A DNA stretch of 47,801 nucleotides from Caballeronia mineralivorans PML1(12) (GTDB lineage: Bacteria > Pseudomonadota > Gammaproteobacteria > Burkholderiales > Burkholderiaceae), in the NCBI RefSeq assembly GCF_001028175.1, contig NZ_AEJF01000236.1:1-47801 (forward strand), in the 5' to 3' direction. Shown piece after piece: positions 25,384 through 34,481 of this stretch (positions are counted from its first letter, which is position 1; every line of letters begins with the position of its first letter). The notes under the pieces are model-generated. The model had not been told where the DNA came from, searched no databases, and saw only the letters and a list, made by a program, of their open reading frames with translations. The position numbers and the translations under genes were made by a program.

Positions 25384-26283
25384 TCATTTTCCAACCCCAT
25401 CCTCCACGCACAGCGCGTAAAACCTCGCCGCCGCCCGCGACGCCGCCGCCCCATGCGGCATCAGGATCGAAAACCGTCGCGTCAGCGGCTCCGGTGCGAT
25501 CCGCATGCGCTGTAACGCGCCATCCTCGTGACGCATCGACATTGCCGAGACAAAACCAATACCCATCCCCGCCCGCACCGCTTCTTTCACGCCCTCCACG
25601 CCCGCAATTTCCAGCGCCACGCGCATCTGCACGCCCGCCCGGGCGCACGCGCGCTCAACCAACTGACGCACGCCCGAACCGGTCTCGCGCAAAACCAGCG
25701 GACTCGCGCACAACGCCTCCAGCGTCACCCCGCCCGAGGTTGCCGCCAATGGATGACCACTTGGCGCAATTGCCACGATTTCGTCCTCGCGCCACGGCGT
25801 GGCTTCGGTTCCCGGAGGTAAATCAGCACCCACCGGTCCCTCGATCATCGCAATATCCAGCGAACCAAGCGCAGCAACGATCTCAGTCGTATTGCCGTCG
25901 ATGGTGTGAATCGCCACGTCCGGATACCGCCGATGAAACTCCGCAATCAGATAAGGCAACAAGTAACTGGCCGGTGTCGTGCTCGCTCCAATTCGCAGCG
26001 TGCCGCGCTCGAGCCCCCGTAACGCATCCCGGTACGCATACGCCTGGCCGAAGGTCTCGCGAATCCGCACTGCATAAACAGCGAGCTGTTCACCGGCAGT
26101 CGTCAGCCGGATGCCACGGCCATCGCGCTGGTACAAAGGCTCGCCGAATTCGTCCTGCAACTGGCGCAATTGCCCCGACACCGCGGGCTGCGATAAATGC
26201 AACGCGACCGCCGCACGGCTGATGTTGCTGTGCTCAGCAACAGTGGCGAAAGTTATAAGCTGATCGGGGGTCATGAGTATCAA
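25384..26283 (-). CDS. LysR-type transcriptional regulator, YeiE-like
   Basis: A 299-residue LysR regulator with the HTH Ile-Ser-Arg-Ala-Ala-Val-Ala-Leu-His-Leu-Ser-Gln-Pro-Ala-Val-Ser (about residues 21-36) and a C-terminal effector domain. Two starts, ATG 26283 and ATG 26274, are possible. It is divergent from a YeiH-type exporter gene, an arrangement also common in other proteobacteria (yeiE-yeiH), and the 97-bp interval between them is AT-rich. It most likely controls that exporter. Confidence 0.9.
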   Translation of the reverse strand: MILMTPDQLITFATVAEHSNISRAAVALHLSQPAVSGQLRQLQDEFGEPLYQRDGRGIRLTTAGEQLAVYAVRIRETFGQAYAYRDALRGLERGTLRIGASTTPASYLLPYLIAEFHRRYPDVAIHTIDGNTTEIVAALGSLDIAMIEGPVGADLPPGTEATPWREDEIVAIAPSGHPLAATSGGVTLEALCASPLVLRETGSGVRQLVERACARAGVQMRVALEIAGVEGVKEAVRAGMGIGFVSAMSMRHEDGALQRMRIAPEPLTRRFSILMPHGAAASRAAARFYALCVEDGVGK

Positions 26284-26380
26284 ATATCGTTTAGGCCGAT
26301 AGTTTACATTCTAAATGACGATTTTTCATATCGATATATCCAGAATAGGATTGGCCTGCTCAAACCAGCGTTGAAAAACC

Positions 26381-27466
26381 ATGAATTCCCTCGCCACTCC
26401 CGTCGCATCCGGTTCCGCGCCAGCCAATCAAACACGCGGCCAACTGAACGGCATTCTGTTCGTCGCGCTGTTCGCCGCCGCCGTCACACAGCTGTCCGCG
26501 CTGCCATTCATCGCGAACCTGGGGCTGAGTCCGCTGATCGTCGGCATTGTCGCCGGAGCAATCTACGGCAATGCGCTGCGTGACGGCATGCCGGAAAGCT
26601 GGGCGTCAGGCATCAATTTCTCCGCTCGTAAACTCCTGCGTATTGCGGTGGGATTTTTCGGGCTGCGTGTGAGCCTGCAGGAAATCGCGCAAGTCGGGCT
26701 GCCGGGGCTGACGGTATCGGTGCTCGTGGTGGTGAGCACGCTCGCCATCGGCACGTGGGCGGGCATGAAGCTGATGAAACTCGACCGCGATACAGCGTTG
26801 CTGACCGCAGCCGGCAGCGCGATCTGCGGCGCCGCGGCCGTGCTCGCGTTCGAATCGACGCTGCAATCCGAGCCGCACAAAAGCGCGATGGCGGTCGGCA
26901 GCGTCGTGCTGTTCGGCACGCTTTCCATGTTCCTCTATCCGCTCGTCGTGCACCTCGGCTGGCTGCATCTGGATACATTGGGCGTTGGCCTGTTTTTCGG
27001 CGGTACGATCCACGAAGTGGCGCAGGTGGTGGGCGCGGCAAGCAACGTCAGCCCGGAAGCAACGCATATTGCGACCATCGTCAAAATGACGCGCGTAATG
27101 TTGCTCGTGCCGGTGCTGCTCGTGATCGGCATGTGGGTGAACCGCGCGCGCAACAACGGTCTGACTGACGATAGCGGCACCACTGGCACGAAAGGCAAGC
27201 TGGCGATTCCCTGGTTCGCGCTCGGGTTCCTCGCGCTCGTGATCGTGAATTCGCTGCACGTGCTGCCCGCCCCCGCCACCCACACGCTGAACACACTCGA
27301 CACTTTCGCATTGACCATGGCGATGACCGCCTTGGGCATCGAAACGCGGATCGCGCAAATTCGTCAGGCCGGGCCGCGCGCGCTGATGACCGGCGCCATC
27401 GTTTATGCCTGGCTGATCGGGGGAGGACTCGCGATTACCTTTGGCGTCGAGCGCCTGCTCGGGTAA
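26381..27466 (+). CDS. YeiH/UPF0324 family putative exporter
   Basis: A 361-residue inner-membrane protein with about ten hydrophobic segments. Family markers include Ile-Tyr-Gly-Asn-Ala-Leu, Gly-Ser-Ala-Ile-Cys-Gly-Ala-Ala-Ala-Val and Gly-Thr-Ile-His-Glu-Val-Ala-Gln-Val-Val-Gly-Ala. The family is often annotated as a putative sulfate exporter, with related members linked to sulfonate and sulfite metabolism. The real substrate is not known. Expression is probably set by the divergent LysR gene. Confidence 0.85.
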   Translation: MNSLATPVASGSAPANQTRGQLNGILFVALFAAAVTQLSALPFIANLGLSPLIVGIVAGAIYGNALRDGMPESWASGINFSARKLLRIAVGFFGLRVSLQEIAQVGLPGLTVSVLVVVSTLAIGTWAGMKLMKLDRDTALLTAAGSAICGAAAVLAFESTLQSEPHKSAMAVGSVVLFGTLSMFLYPLVVHLGWLHLDTLGVGLFFGGTIHEVAQVVGAASNVSPEATHIATIVKMTRVMLLVPVLLVIGMWVNRARNNGLTDDSGTTGTKGKLAIPWFALGFLALVIVNSLHVLPAPATHTLNTLDTFALTMAMTALGIETRIAQIRQAGPRALMTGAIVYAWLIGGGLAITFGVERLLG

Positions 27467-27499
27467 CGTGGGCCCGTGGTGCCGCTTACAGGAACATGG

Positions 27500-27530
27500 A
27501 AGCCTCGCCGCGTGCGGGGCTTTTGCTTTT
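27500..27530 (+). terminator. Intrinsic terminator after the YeiH-type gene
   Basis: A 9-bp stem with one G-T pair (27500-27508 with 27514-27522) and a 5-base loop is followed by TTTTGCTTTT. It lies 34 bases after the exporter stop. Confidence 0.75.
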
Positions 27531-27624
27531 AAGCGACCTTACGAGCGCAACGGCACGCGTGTTGCTACCCTACTGTCTTTGGTTTCCCGCATTTTCCAGC
27601 CGTCAGATCGCGAGGATATTGCCG

Positions 27625-28359
27625 ATGGCCTACGAACTTTATTACTGGGACGGTATTCAAGGCCGAGGCGAATTTGTCCGGCTTGCACTGGAAGACGCCG
27701 GCGCCGAATACATCGATGTTTCACGCGGCGCGAAGAAGGACGGACAAGGCACCGGCGCGATGATGAAGATCATCAACAGCAAGATCGAGCCGCACATTCC
27801 GTTCGCACCGCCGTTCCTGAAAGACGGTGAGCTGATCGTGCCGCACGTCGCGAACATCCTGCTGTATCTCGGACCGAAGCTGGGTCTCGCGCCGAAGGAC
27901 GAAGGTCTTCGTTACGTCGCGCACGGCTTGCAACTGACCATCGCGGACATGGTGACCGAAGTACACGACACCCATCATCCGCTCGCGAGCGGTCTCTATT
28001 ACGAAGACCAGAAAGACGCGGCGAAGCGTCGCGCGAAGGATTTCATCGAGAACCGGGTTCCGAAATTCATGGGTTATTTCGAACGTGTTCTCGCACAGAA
28101 TCCGCAAGGCGATACGCAGATGATCGGCGACACGACCACCTACGTGGATTTGTCGATGTTTCAACTTGTGGGCGGCCTGCACTACGCATTTCCCCACGCG
28201 ATGAAAAAATTCGGCATGTCCTATCCGCGCGTGGCCGCGCTGCATGACGCCGTGCTCGAACGGCCAAACATTGCGGCTTATGTGGACTCGGAACGACGGA
28301 TTCCATTCAACGAATCCGGCATCTTCCGCCATTACCCCGAACTGGATCAGGATGCCTGA
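27625..28359 (+). CDS. Glutathione S-transferase family protein
   Basis: A 244-residue cytosolic transferase. The N-terminal thioredoxin-like half begins Tyr-Glu-Leu-Tyr-Tyr-Trp-Asp and carries Gly-Arg-Gly-Glu-Phe-Val-Arg-Leu-Ala-Leu-Glu, as in sigma-like GSTs. The C-terminal half is helical, with Tyr-Val-Asp-Leu-Ser-Met-Phe in the position of the conserved N-capping motif. GAGGA lies ahead of ATG 27625. The aldo/keto reductase gene follows within 45 bases, so the pair may detoxify reactive carbonyls or electrophiles together. That link is inferred. Confidence 0.85.
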   Translation: MAYELYYWDGIQGRGEFVRLALEDAGAEYIDVSRGAKKDGQGTGAMMKIINSKIEPHIPFAPPFLKDGELIVPHVANILLYLGPKLGLAPKDEGLRYVAHGLQLTIADMVTEVHDTHHPLASGLYYEDQKDAAKRRAKDFIENRVPKFMGYFERVLAQNPQGDTQMIGDTTTYVDLSMFQLVGGLHYAFPHAMKKFGMSYPRVAALHDAVLERPNIAAYVDSERRIPFNESGIFRHYPELDQDA

Positions 28360-28404
28360 ACCGGCCGGCTTATTTTGGATAACCAATCAAGCAAGGAGTA
28401 TCAG

Positions 28405-29208
28405 ATGGTTGAAACGATTCCCTCTTTCGGACTCGGTACGTTTCGCGTAGATGCGGAAAAAACCGCCAAGGCGGTCACGAGCGCGCTGCAACTCGGCTAT
28501 CGACATATCGATACCGCGAAGTACTACAACAACGAAGAAGCCGTCGGCAAAGGCATACGCGATTCGGTCGTGCCGCGCGAAGATATCTGGATCACCACGA
28601 AGGTCTGGCACGACCAGTTGCGTCGTGATGACGTGGTGAAAAGTCTCGTCGACAGTCACAAGAAGCTGAACATCGGCACGATTGATCTTGCGCTGATTCA
28701 CTGGCCGTCGCCGGATAGCGTGGTGCCGATCGCCGAATCTATCGCGGGCTTCCAGGACGCGCAGAAGCAGCAGTTGATCCGGTTTTTCGGCGTGTCGAAC
28801 TTTACCGCGCCGTTGCTCGAAGAAGCGTTGAACGCGCCCGGCGGCAAGGGCATTGTGACGAATCAGTTCGAAATCAGCCCGTTCCTCGCGAACCGCAAGC
28901 TGGTCGAGGCAACGCAAAAACTCGGTGTGAAGGTGACCGCGTATATGCCGCTCGGCGAAGGCCGCGCGCATAAAGACCCGACGCTGATTGCCATCGCGAA
29001 GAAACATGGCGTGACACCGGCTCAGGTGACGTTTGCGTGGTTGCTGTCGCGCGATATCGTGGTGCTGTCGGCATCGACGAATCCGGAACACCAGGAACTG
29101 AACTGGGATTCGCAAAAGGTGAAGCTGGATGCCGACGATATCAAAAAGATCGATGCGCTCGACGAAGGACGGCGTAACGCCAAGCCGCCGTTTGCGCCGA
29201 AGTGGTGA
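28405..29208 (+). CDS. dkgB: Aldo/keto reductase, 2,5-diketo-D-gluconate reductase B
   Basis: A 267-residue NADPH-dependent aldo/keto reductase, the same length as E. coli DkgB and alike along its whole length as far as I can recall that sequence. The catalytic tetrad is complete: Asp36, Tyr41, Lys66 and His99. AAGGAG precedes ATG 28405. DkgB reduces 2,5-diketogluconate to 2-keto-L-gulonate and also methylglyoxal and other aldehydes. The nearby kgu operon gives a possible ketogluconate link, but general carbonyl detoxification beside a GST is equally likely. Confidence 0.85.
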   Translation: MVETIPSFGLGTFRVDAEKTAKAVTSALQLGYRHIDTAKYYNNEEAVGKGIRDSVVPREDIWITTKVWHDQLRRDDVVKSLVDSHKKLNIGTIDLALIHWPSPDSVVPIAESIAGFQDAQKQQLIRFFGVSNFTAPLLEEALNAPGGKGIVTNQFEISPFLANRKLVEATQKLGVKVTAYMPLGEGRAHKDPTLIAIAKKHGVTPAQVTFAWLLSRDIVVLSASTNPEHQELNWDSQKVKLDADDIKKIDALDEGRRNAKPPFAPKW

Positions 29209-29227
29209 GTTGGCGTTTTAACGTTAA

Positions 29228-29258
29228 AAATCCGGCCTCATGAAACAAGGCCGGATTT
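29228..29258. terminator. Bidirectional terminator between dkgB and the MerR gene
   Basis: A perfect 11-bp stem (29228-29238 with 29248-29258) and a 9-base loop carry A-residues on the left and T-residues on the right. It can therefore stop both the plus-strand dkgB transcript and the minus-strand MerR-family transcript. Confidence 0.8.
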
Positions 29259-29300
29259 CTACATGCCGGGCAAGCTTCGGAACTCAACCCAATTCGGAAC

Positions 29301-29732
29301 TCAACCCAAATGCGTACGCTTCTCGCGGGCGGGCGCGACATCGTTCGTTGAAAGCGCCTGGACTATTCCGCAGTCCGTCACCGATTCCTCCGTCGTGCAT
29401 TGCCCTCGCAGCACGACCAGTTGTGACTTCAGTTGCATCAATTCCTCGATCCGCCGGTCGACGTGAAGAATGTGTTCATCGACGAGCGAATTGATCGAGC
29501 CGCACGGTTCGCCGGGGGCATCGGTTGCGCCAAGCAGATGGCGGATCTCGTCGTGCGTCATATCGAGCGCTCGGCAATTGCGGATAAACCGCAGGCGTTC
29601 CGCATGCGCTTCCGTGTAGTTCCGGTAATTCGAGTCTGTCCGCCTGGCTTGCGGCAACAACCCTTCCTTCTCGTAGAAGCGGATGGTTTCAGTCGTGCAC
29701 TGCGCCATTTTCGCCAGTTCACCGATTCTCAT
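29301..29732 (-). CDS. cadR: Cd(II)/Pb(II)-responsive MerR-family regulator, CadR-like
   Basis: A 143-residue MerR regulator. The N-terminal winged HTH (Met-Arg-Ile-Gly-Glu-Leu-Ala and Thr-Glu-Thr-Ile-Arg-Phe-Tyr-Glu-Lys-Glu-Gly-Leu-Leu) is followed by a coiled coil and a metal-binding C-terminus. Cysteines at 77, 112 and 121 match the pattern of CadR/PbrR-type sensors of soft divalent metals. It is divergent from a CadA-type ATPase, and the intervening DNA has the long-spacer promoter that MerR proteins untwist. The exact metal is inferred. Confidence 0.88.
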   Translation of the reverse strand: MRIGELAKMAQCTTETIRFYEKEGLLPQARRTDSNYRNYTEAHAERLRFIRNCRALDMTHDEIRHLLGATDAPGEPCGSINSLVDEHILHVDRRIEELMQLKSQLVVLRGQCTTEESVTDCGIVQALSTNDVAPAREKRTHLG

Positions 29733-29754
29733 TGCGTGGGCTCCCGGTCAACGC

Positions 29755-29786
29755 TTGACCTTGAAGTGACTTCAGGGCGTCTACTA
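29755..29786 (+). promoter_or_regulatory. MerR-type promoter/operator of cadA
   Basis: A -35 element TTGACC (29755-29760) and a weak -10 at about 29780-29785 are separated by 19 bases, longer than the usual 17. The spacer holds the dyad CCTTGAAGT/ACTTCAGGG (29759-29777, one mismatch). Overlong spacing with a central dyad is the signature of promoters activated by metal-bound MerR-family proteins. Confidence 0.75.
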
Positions 29787-29813
29787 CATCATAGATCCCT
29801 TCTGGAAGCCACG

Positions 29814-32054
29814 ATGTCCCCACGCAGCAATGCAGATAATACGGTCGATGTAATCCCGGTCCAGTCGCCGTGCTGCCACGGTCACGCTCATTCTTCCCAG
29901 CACAAGCATTCGCACAGTGAGAGTAAAACCGCCTCTCCCCAAAACCCGCTGAGCCGCGGCGAACGCACGGTTTTTCTTATCGCGCAGATGGATTGTCCGA
30001 CGGAAGAAGCGTTGATACGCAAGAAGCTTTCCGCAATGCCTTCCGTGCACAGCGTGCAATTCAACCTGATGCAGCGTTTGTTGACGGTGGACCACTCGCC
30101 GCTGGAACGCGAGGCGGTTGCGCAAGCCATTCGTTCGCTGGGTTTCACCGCTGAGTTGCCGGAATCGAAGCAGGAAGGTGAAGCTGCAGTAGTCGCGAAG
30201 AATAACCCCGGCTGGCCGCTGGCACTGGCTTGCGCGGCGGCGGTCGCATCGGAAATTGTCAGCTTCGCCGGGTTTCCGGGCTGGATGGCGGCATCGCTTG
30301 CCGTGCTGGCTGTCGTCGCCGGTGGCCTTGGCACGTACAAAAAGGGCTGGGTCGCGATCCGCAACGGCAATCTCAACATCAACGCGCTGATGAGCATCGC
30401 CGTGACGGGCGCGCTGGTGCTTGGCCAGTGGCCGGAAGCGGCAATGGTCATGGTCTTGTTCAGCATTGCCGAACTGATCGAAGCGAAGTCGCTCGACCGC
30501 GCGCGCAATGCCGTCCAGAAGCTGATGCAACTCGCACCCGAGCGAGCTACCGTTCGACAACCTGACGGGGCGTGGGTGGACGTGGACGCAAAATCGGTAT
30601 CGATAAACACTGTCGTGCGGATCAAGCCCGGCGAACGGATCGGACTCGATGGTGTCGTGATGACCGGCCGCTCGGCGGTCAATCAGGCACCTATCACGGG
30701 TGAAAGCCTGCCCGTCGACAAAGCGCCGGGTGACGCCGTGTTCGCGGGCACGATCAATGAGTCCGGGTCGATCGAGTATCGCGTGACGGCGGTCGCCGCC
30801 GATACCGCCCTCGCCCGCATCATTCACGCGGTGTCCGAAGCGCAAGGTTCGAAGGCGCCGACGCAACACTTCGTCGATGAGTTCGCGCGTGTCTATACGC
30901 CGGTCGTATTTGCGCTCGCAGTGGCCGTCGCGGTCTTGCCGCCGCTTTTGGCTAGCGGCGTCTGGCACGACTGGGTCTATAAAGCACTGGTGCTGCTGGT
31001 GATTGCCTGCCCGTGTGCGCTTGTGATCTCGACGCCCGTGACGATCGTCAGTGGCCTCACCGCCGCAGCCCGCAAGGGCATTCTGATCAAGGGCGGCTCG
31101 TATCTTGAAAGGGGCCGCAAGCTGACCTGGCTAGCCCTCGACAAGACCGGCACGATCACGCATGGAACGCCGGCGCAGACCTATTTCGAAGCCCTTGCCG
31201 ATACAAACGCCGCCCGGTGCCGCCAGCTTGCGGCCAGTCTCGCCGGACGTTCGGATCATCCGGTGTCGCAAGCGCTCGCTCGCGCCGCTGATATCGACCA
31301 CATCGTGCGGTTATCGGTCGATGACTTCGAAGCGTTGCCGGGACGCGGCGTGCAGGGGACAATCGACGGCAAACCTTACGCGCTCGGCAATCACCGCCTG
31401 GTCGAAGAGCTCGGGCGTTGTTCCGCCAGCCTGGAAGCGCGGCTCGACACACAGGAGCGCCAGGGAAAAACCGTCGTGCTGCTCATCGGCGAAGAAGGCG
31501 TGCTCGCACTGTTCGCCGTCGCGGACACAGTGAAGGAGACCAGCCGTGCGGCCATCGGCGACCTGCACGCCCTCGGCGTTCGCACCGTCATGCTGAGCGG
31601 CGACAATTCGCATACGGCGGCGGCGATCGCGACCGCCGTGGGTATCGATGAAGCCCGTGGCGATCAATTGCCCGACGACAAGCTCACCGCAGTAGCAACG
31701 CTCGCGGCAGATGGCGCCGTGGTCGGCATGGTCGGCGACGGCATCAACGACGCCCCCGCTCTCGCCCGCGCCGACATCGGTTTTGCCATGGGTGCGATGG
31801 GCGCCGATACCGCCATCGAAACCGCGGATGTCGCGCTGATGGACGACGACTTGCGCAAGATCCCGGCCTTCATCCGGCTATCGAAGGCGACTCACACGGT
31901 GCTGATACAGAACATCGTGCTGGCGCTGGGGATCAAGGCGGTATTTTTCGTGCTCGCGCTGACGGGTGCCGCAACCCTGTGGATGGCCGTCCTCGCCGAC
32001 GTGGGCGCAAGCTTGGTTGTAGTCGCCAACGGACTCAGGTTATTACGACGATAA
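29814..32054 (+). CDS. cadA: Heavy-metal translocating P-type ATPase (Cd/Zn/Pb exporter)
   Basis: A 746-residue P1B-type ATPase that pumps divalent soft metals out of the cytosol. In order: a His/Cys-rich N-terminus (two Cys and many His within residues 20-40), a heavy-metal domain with Met-Asp-Cys-Pro-Thr-Glu-Glu instead of the two-Cys GMxCxxC, membrane helices, the actuator Thr-Gly-Glu-Ser, the ion-site Cys399-Pro-Cys401, the phosphorylated Asp443 in Asp-Lys-Thr-Gly-Thr, Asp-His-Pro in the nucleotide domain, and Gly-Asp-Gly-Ile-Asn-Asp. The ATG at 29814 follows TGGAAG and the MerR-type promoter. Cd, Zn or Pb is expected. Confidence 0.92.
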   Translation: MSPRSNADNTVDVIPVQSPCCHGHAHSSQHKHSHSESKTASPQNPLSRGERTVFLIAQMDCPTEEALIRKKLSAMPSVHSVQFNLMQRLLTVDHSPLEREAVAQAIRSLGFTAELPESKQEGEAAVVAKNNPGWPLALACAAAVASEIVSFAGFPGWMAASLAVLAVVAGGLGTYKKGWVAIRNGNLNINALMSIAVTGALVLGQWPEAAMVMVLFSIAELIEAKSLDRARNAVQKLMQLAPERATVRQPDGAWVDVDAKSVSINTVVRIKPGERIGLDGVVMTGRSAVNQAPITGESLPVDKAPGDAVFAGTINESGSIEYRVTAVAADTALARIIHAVSEAQGSKAPTQHFVDEFARVYTPVVFALAVAVAVLPPLLASGVWHDWVYKALVLLVIACPCALVISTPVTIVSGLTAAARKGILIKGGSYLERGRKLTWLALDKTGTITHGTPAQTYFEALADTNAARCRQLAASLAGRSDHPVSQALARAADIDHIVRLSVDDFEALPGRGVQGTIDGKPYALGNHRLVEELGRCSASLEARLDTQERQGKTVVLLIGEEGVLALFAVADTVKETSRAAIGDLHALGVRTVMLSGDNSHTAAAIATAVGIDEARGDQLPDDKLTAVATLAADGAVVGMVGDGINDAPALARADIGFAMGAMGADTAIETADVALMDDDLRKIPAFIRLSKATHTVLIQNIVLALGIKAVFFVLALTGAATLWMAVLADVGASLVVVANGLRLLRR

Positions 32055-32156
32055 CCCGCGTCCACGCGTGCATCGGAGCACGGCCCCGTGGCCACTCGCC
32101 GGTGATATCCTTCCCCCGCACCATTGGCCCCGACCCGCTCCGACATTCAAGCTCAC

Positions 32157-33893
32157 GTGCTTTCATTCCTGCTCAAGCTGCGCACCCGGGCACAGCGCCG
32201 GTTCCGTTTCTCCGAAGCCCACACCATGCTCGTGTGGGCCGTGATTGTCGGCGTGGCCGGCGCGTTCGCAACCGCGCTGTTTCGCGATGGTATCGACGGA
32301 TTGCAGCGGCTGTTCGGCGGTGCCAACGGTAACTTCGTCGAGATGGCGACGCGCCTTCCATGGCCCGTGCGGGTCGCATTGCCGGCCGCGGGCGGCCTGA
32401 TCGCGGGCGTGTGCCTGCTGATCGCCCGGCGTCGAACGACCGCTCAGGCGCATGCCGACTACATGGAAGCCGTGACTATCGGCGACGGTGTCGTACCGGT
32501 CTCGCAAAGCCTGTGGCGCAGCATCTCGTCGCTGTTCACCATCGCGAGCGGCGGTTCCATCGGGCGCGAAGGCTCGATGGTGCAGCTCGCGGCGCTGAGC
32601 GCGTCGCTGATCGGCCGCTGGGTTCATTTCGATCCGCCACGCCTGCGCCTGCTCGTCGCTTGCGGCGCAGCCGCCGGGATCACCTCGGCGTACAACGCGC
32701 CGATCGCCGGCGCGTTCTTCGTCACCGAAATCGTGCTTGGCTCCATCGCGATGGAAAGCTTCGGGCCGATCGTGGTGTCCTCAGTGGTCGCGAACATCAC
32801 GATGCGCGAATTCGCCGGCTACCGGCCGGCTTACGAAATGCCGGTGTTTCCGACCGTCACGGGCGTCGAGGTGCTGCTGTTTGTCCTGCTCGGCTTGATC
32901 TGCGGCGTGCTTGCGCCGTATTTCCTGCGCCTGCTGGCGGCATCGAAACAACGCTTCGCCAAGCTGCCCCTGCCCTTGCCAATGCGGCTCGGACTCGGCG
33001 GCTTGATCGTCGGCGTGATTTCCATCTGGTATCCCGAGGTCTGGGGCAACGGTTATGAAGTCGTCAACTCGATTCTGCATCACCCCTGGACCTGGGAAGC
33101 GCTGGCCGCGGTGCTGCTATTCAAGATCGTCGCGACCGCGGCGACCGCGGGTTCGGGTGCGGTCGGCGGGATTTTCACGCCGACGCTCTTCGTGGGCGCC
33201 GTGGTCGGTTGCCTGTTCGGGCTGGCGGCGCATGCGATCTGGCCGCACTCCACGTCCGCGCCGTTCGCCTACGCGATGGTCGGCATGGGCGCATTCCTCG
33301 CCGCCGCCACGCACGCGCCGTTGATGGCGATTCTGATGATCTTCGAAATGACGCTGAGTTATCAGGTCATGCTGCCGCTGATGCTCTCGTGCGTGGTGGC
33401 GTTTTTCATCGCGCGGGCGTCGGCGCAGACCTCGATGTACGAGGTCACGCTGCGGCGCAATCGCGACGAAAAGGAGCGCTTGCGGCTCGCCGCCACGCAG
33501 ATGCGCGAACTCGTGAAACCCGCCGAGACGATCGTGCCACTCGATGCGGACGTGAAAACGATGACCCGCGTGTTCCTCGAGTATCCGGTGAAGTACCTCT
33601 ACGTCGTCGATGCAGACGGCCAGTTTCGCGGCGTGGTTGCACTGAAGGACATCACGTCCGATCTGCTCGATGAAGGCAACACCGACATCAAATCCGCCGC
33701 GGATTATCTGCAACCTCATTTCGATGTGCTGACACCAGACATGTCGCTGGGTGAAGCGTTGCAGCATTTCCTGGCGTTTCAGGGCGAGCGTTTGCCGGTC
33801 GTCGATTGCGCAGCGCGGCCGGTGTTGCTCGGCGTGGTGTACAAAACATCGCTTCTCGATGCCTACTTCCGTTTAAATCCGGCATCGCGCTGA
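32157..33893 (+). CDS. ClC-family chloride channel/transporter with CBS domains
   Basis: A 578-residue ClC protein. The membrane core carries the gating-glutamate motif Gly-Arg-Glu-Gly-Ser and the later Gly-Gly-Ile-Phe-Thr-Pro. The first pore motif, usually Gly-Ser-Gly-Ile-Pro, reads Gly-Asp-Gly-Val-Val-Pro, so the central serine is absent. The last 140 residues form a CBS pair, including Pro-Ala-Glu-Thr-Ile-Val-Pro-Leu and Tyr-Leu-Tyr-Val-Val-Asp-Ala-Asp-Gly. The start is uncertain: GTG 32157 fits the family, while TTG 32124 and ATG 32226 are alternatives. It follows cadA by about 100 bases on the same strand, and a functional link is unproven. Confidence 0.82.
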   Translation: MLSFLLKLRTRAQRRFRFSEAHTMLVWAVIVGVAGAFATALFRDGIDGLQRLFGGANGNFVEMATRLPWPVRVALPAAGGLIAGVCLLIARRRTTAQAHADYMEAVTIGDGVVPVSQSLWRSISSLFTIASGGSIGREGSMVQLAALSASLIGRWVHFDPPRLRLLVACGAAAGITSAYNAPIAGAFFVTEIVLGSIAMESFGPIVVSSVVANITMREFAGYRPAYEMPVFPTVTGVEVLLFVLLGLICGVLAPYFLRLLAASKQRFAKLPLPLPMRLGLGGLIVGVISIWYPEVWGNGYEVVNSILHHPWTWEALAAVLLFKIVATAATAGSGAVGGIFTPTLFVGAVVGCLFGLAAHAIWPHSTSAPFAYAMVGMGAFLAAATHAPLMAILMIFEMTLSYQVMLPLMLSCVVAFFIARASAQTSMYEVTLRRNRDEKERLRLAATQMRELVKPAETIVPLDADVKTMTRVFLEYPVKYLYVVDADGQFRGVVALKDITSDLLDEGNTDIKSAADYLQPHFDVLTPDMSLGEALQHFLAFQGERLPVVDCAARPVLLGVVYKTSLLDAYFRLNPASR

Positions 33894-34177
33894 AATTGCG
33901 CAGAGCGTGCAAAATTGCGGCAGTGCCTGCCCGCCCGTGAAGCACGTGCTGAAAACCCGATTCGAGAATTGACTCGAAGAACTGCCGCCGGCGCCGCTTG
34001 AGACATAGCTCGACGGACACGCCGCATTCATCAGGTAAACCGCGGAAAGACTGCGGGTATCGATTGGCATGGCCTTTGCTCGATTCCCCGCTACTATTCT
34101 CTGTACTGTCCCGTATTCGTGCTGCTTTTGGACCGCTTGCGTACTGCTTGTGGACTCAGTGTCAGGAGGGTTGAGCG

Positions 34178-34450
34178 ATGAAAACCTCAACGTCTTTATT
34201 GATGGTTTTGGTATCCGTGTCGTGTTACGCAGCGCCGATCCATACGGACGATGCAGCAATCGACGCCCGCCAGGCTGAAGCAATGCGCGTGGTGCTTGCC
34301 ATGCGCGCCAATGCTGCGCCGGTGTCTCCGCCCGCGCCGGAAGTAAGGGCGCAGGACCTGGATCACGCGCGTTGGCTTCACGTGGCGTTGCCGAAATCGC
34401 GGACGCCCAGCCATGGGATGGCAAGCCAGGTGATACAAGTTCAGACGTGA
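34178..34450 (+). CDS. Small exported hypothetical protein
   Basis: A 90-residue protein with a short signal peptide (Met-Lys-Thr-Ser-Thr, hydrophobic core, Cys-Tyr-Ala-Ala at about residues 16-19) and a Pro/Ala-rich mature part. Its ATG has an unusually good ribosome site, AGGAGGG, eight bases upstream. This is the main reason to believe it. I do not recognise the family. Confidence 0.5.
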   Translation: MKTSTSLLMVLVSVSCYAAPIHTDDAAIDARQAEAMRVVLAMRANAAPVSPPAPEVRAQDLDHARWLHVALPKSRTPSHGMASQVIQVQT

Positions 34451-34481
34451 GCAGGATCCATTAAAACGATCAAGGGCACCC

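Noticed and set aside
32055..32156. A riboswitch (for example fluoride-type) ahead of the ClC gene
   Set aside because: The conserved pseudoknot sequences of the fluoride riboswitch could not be found in this short interval.
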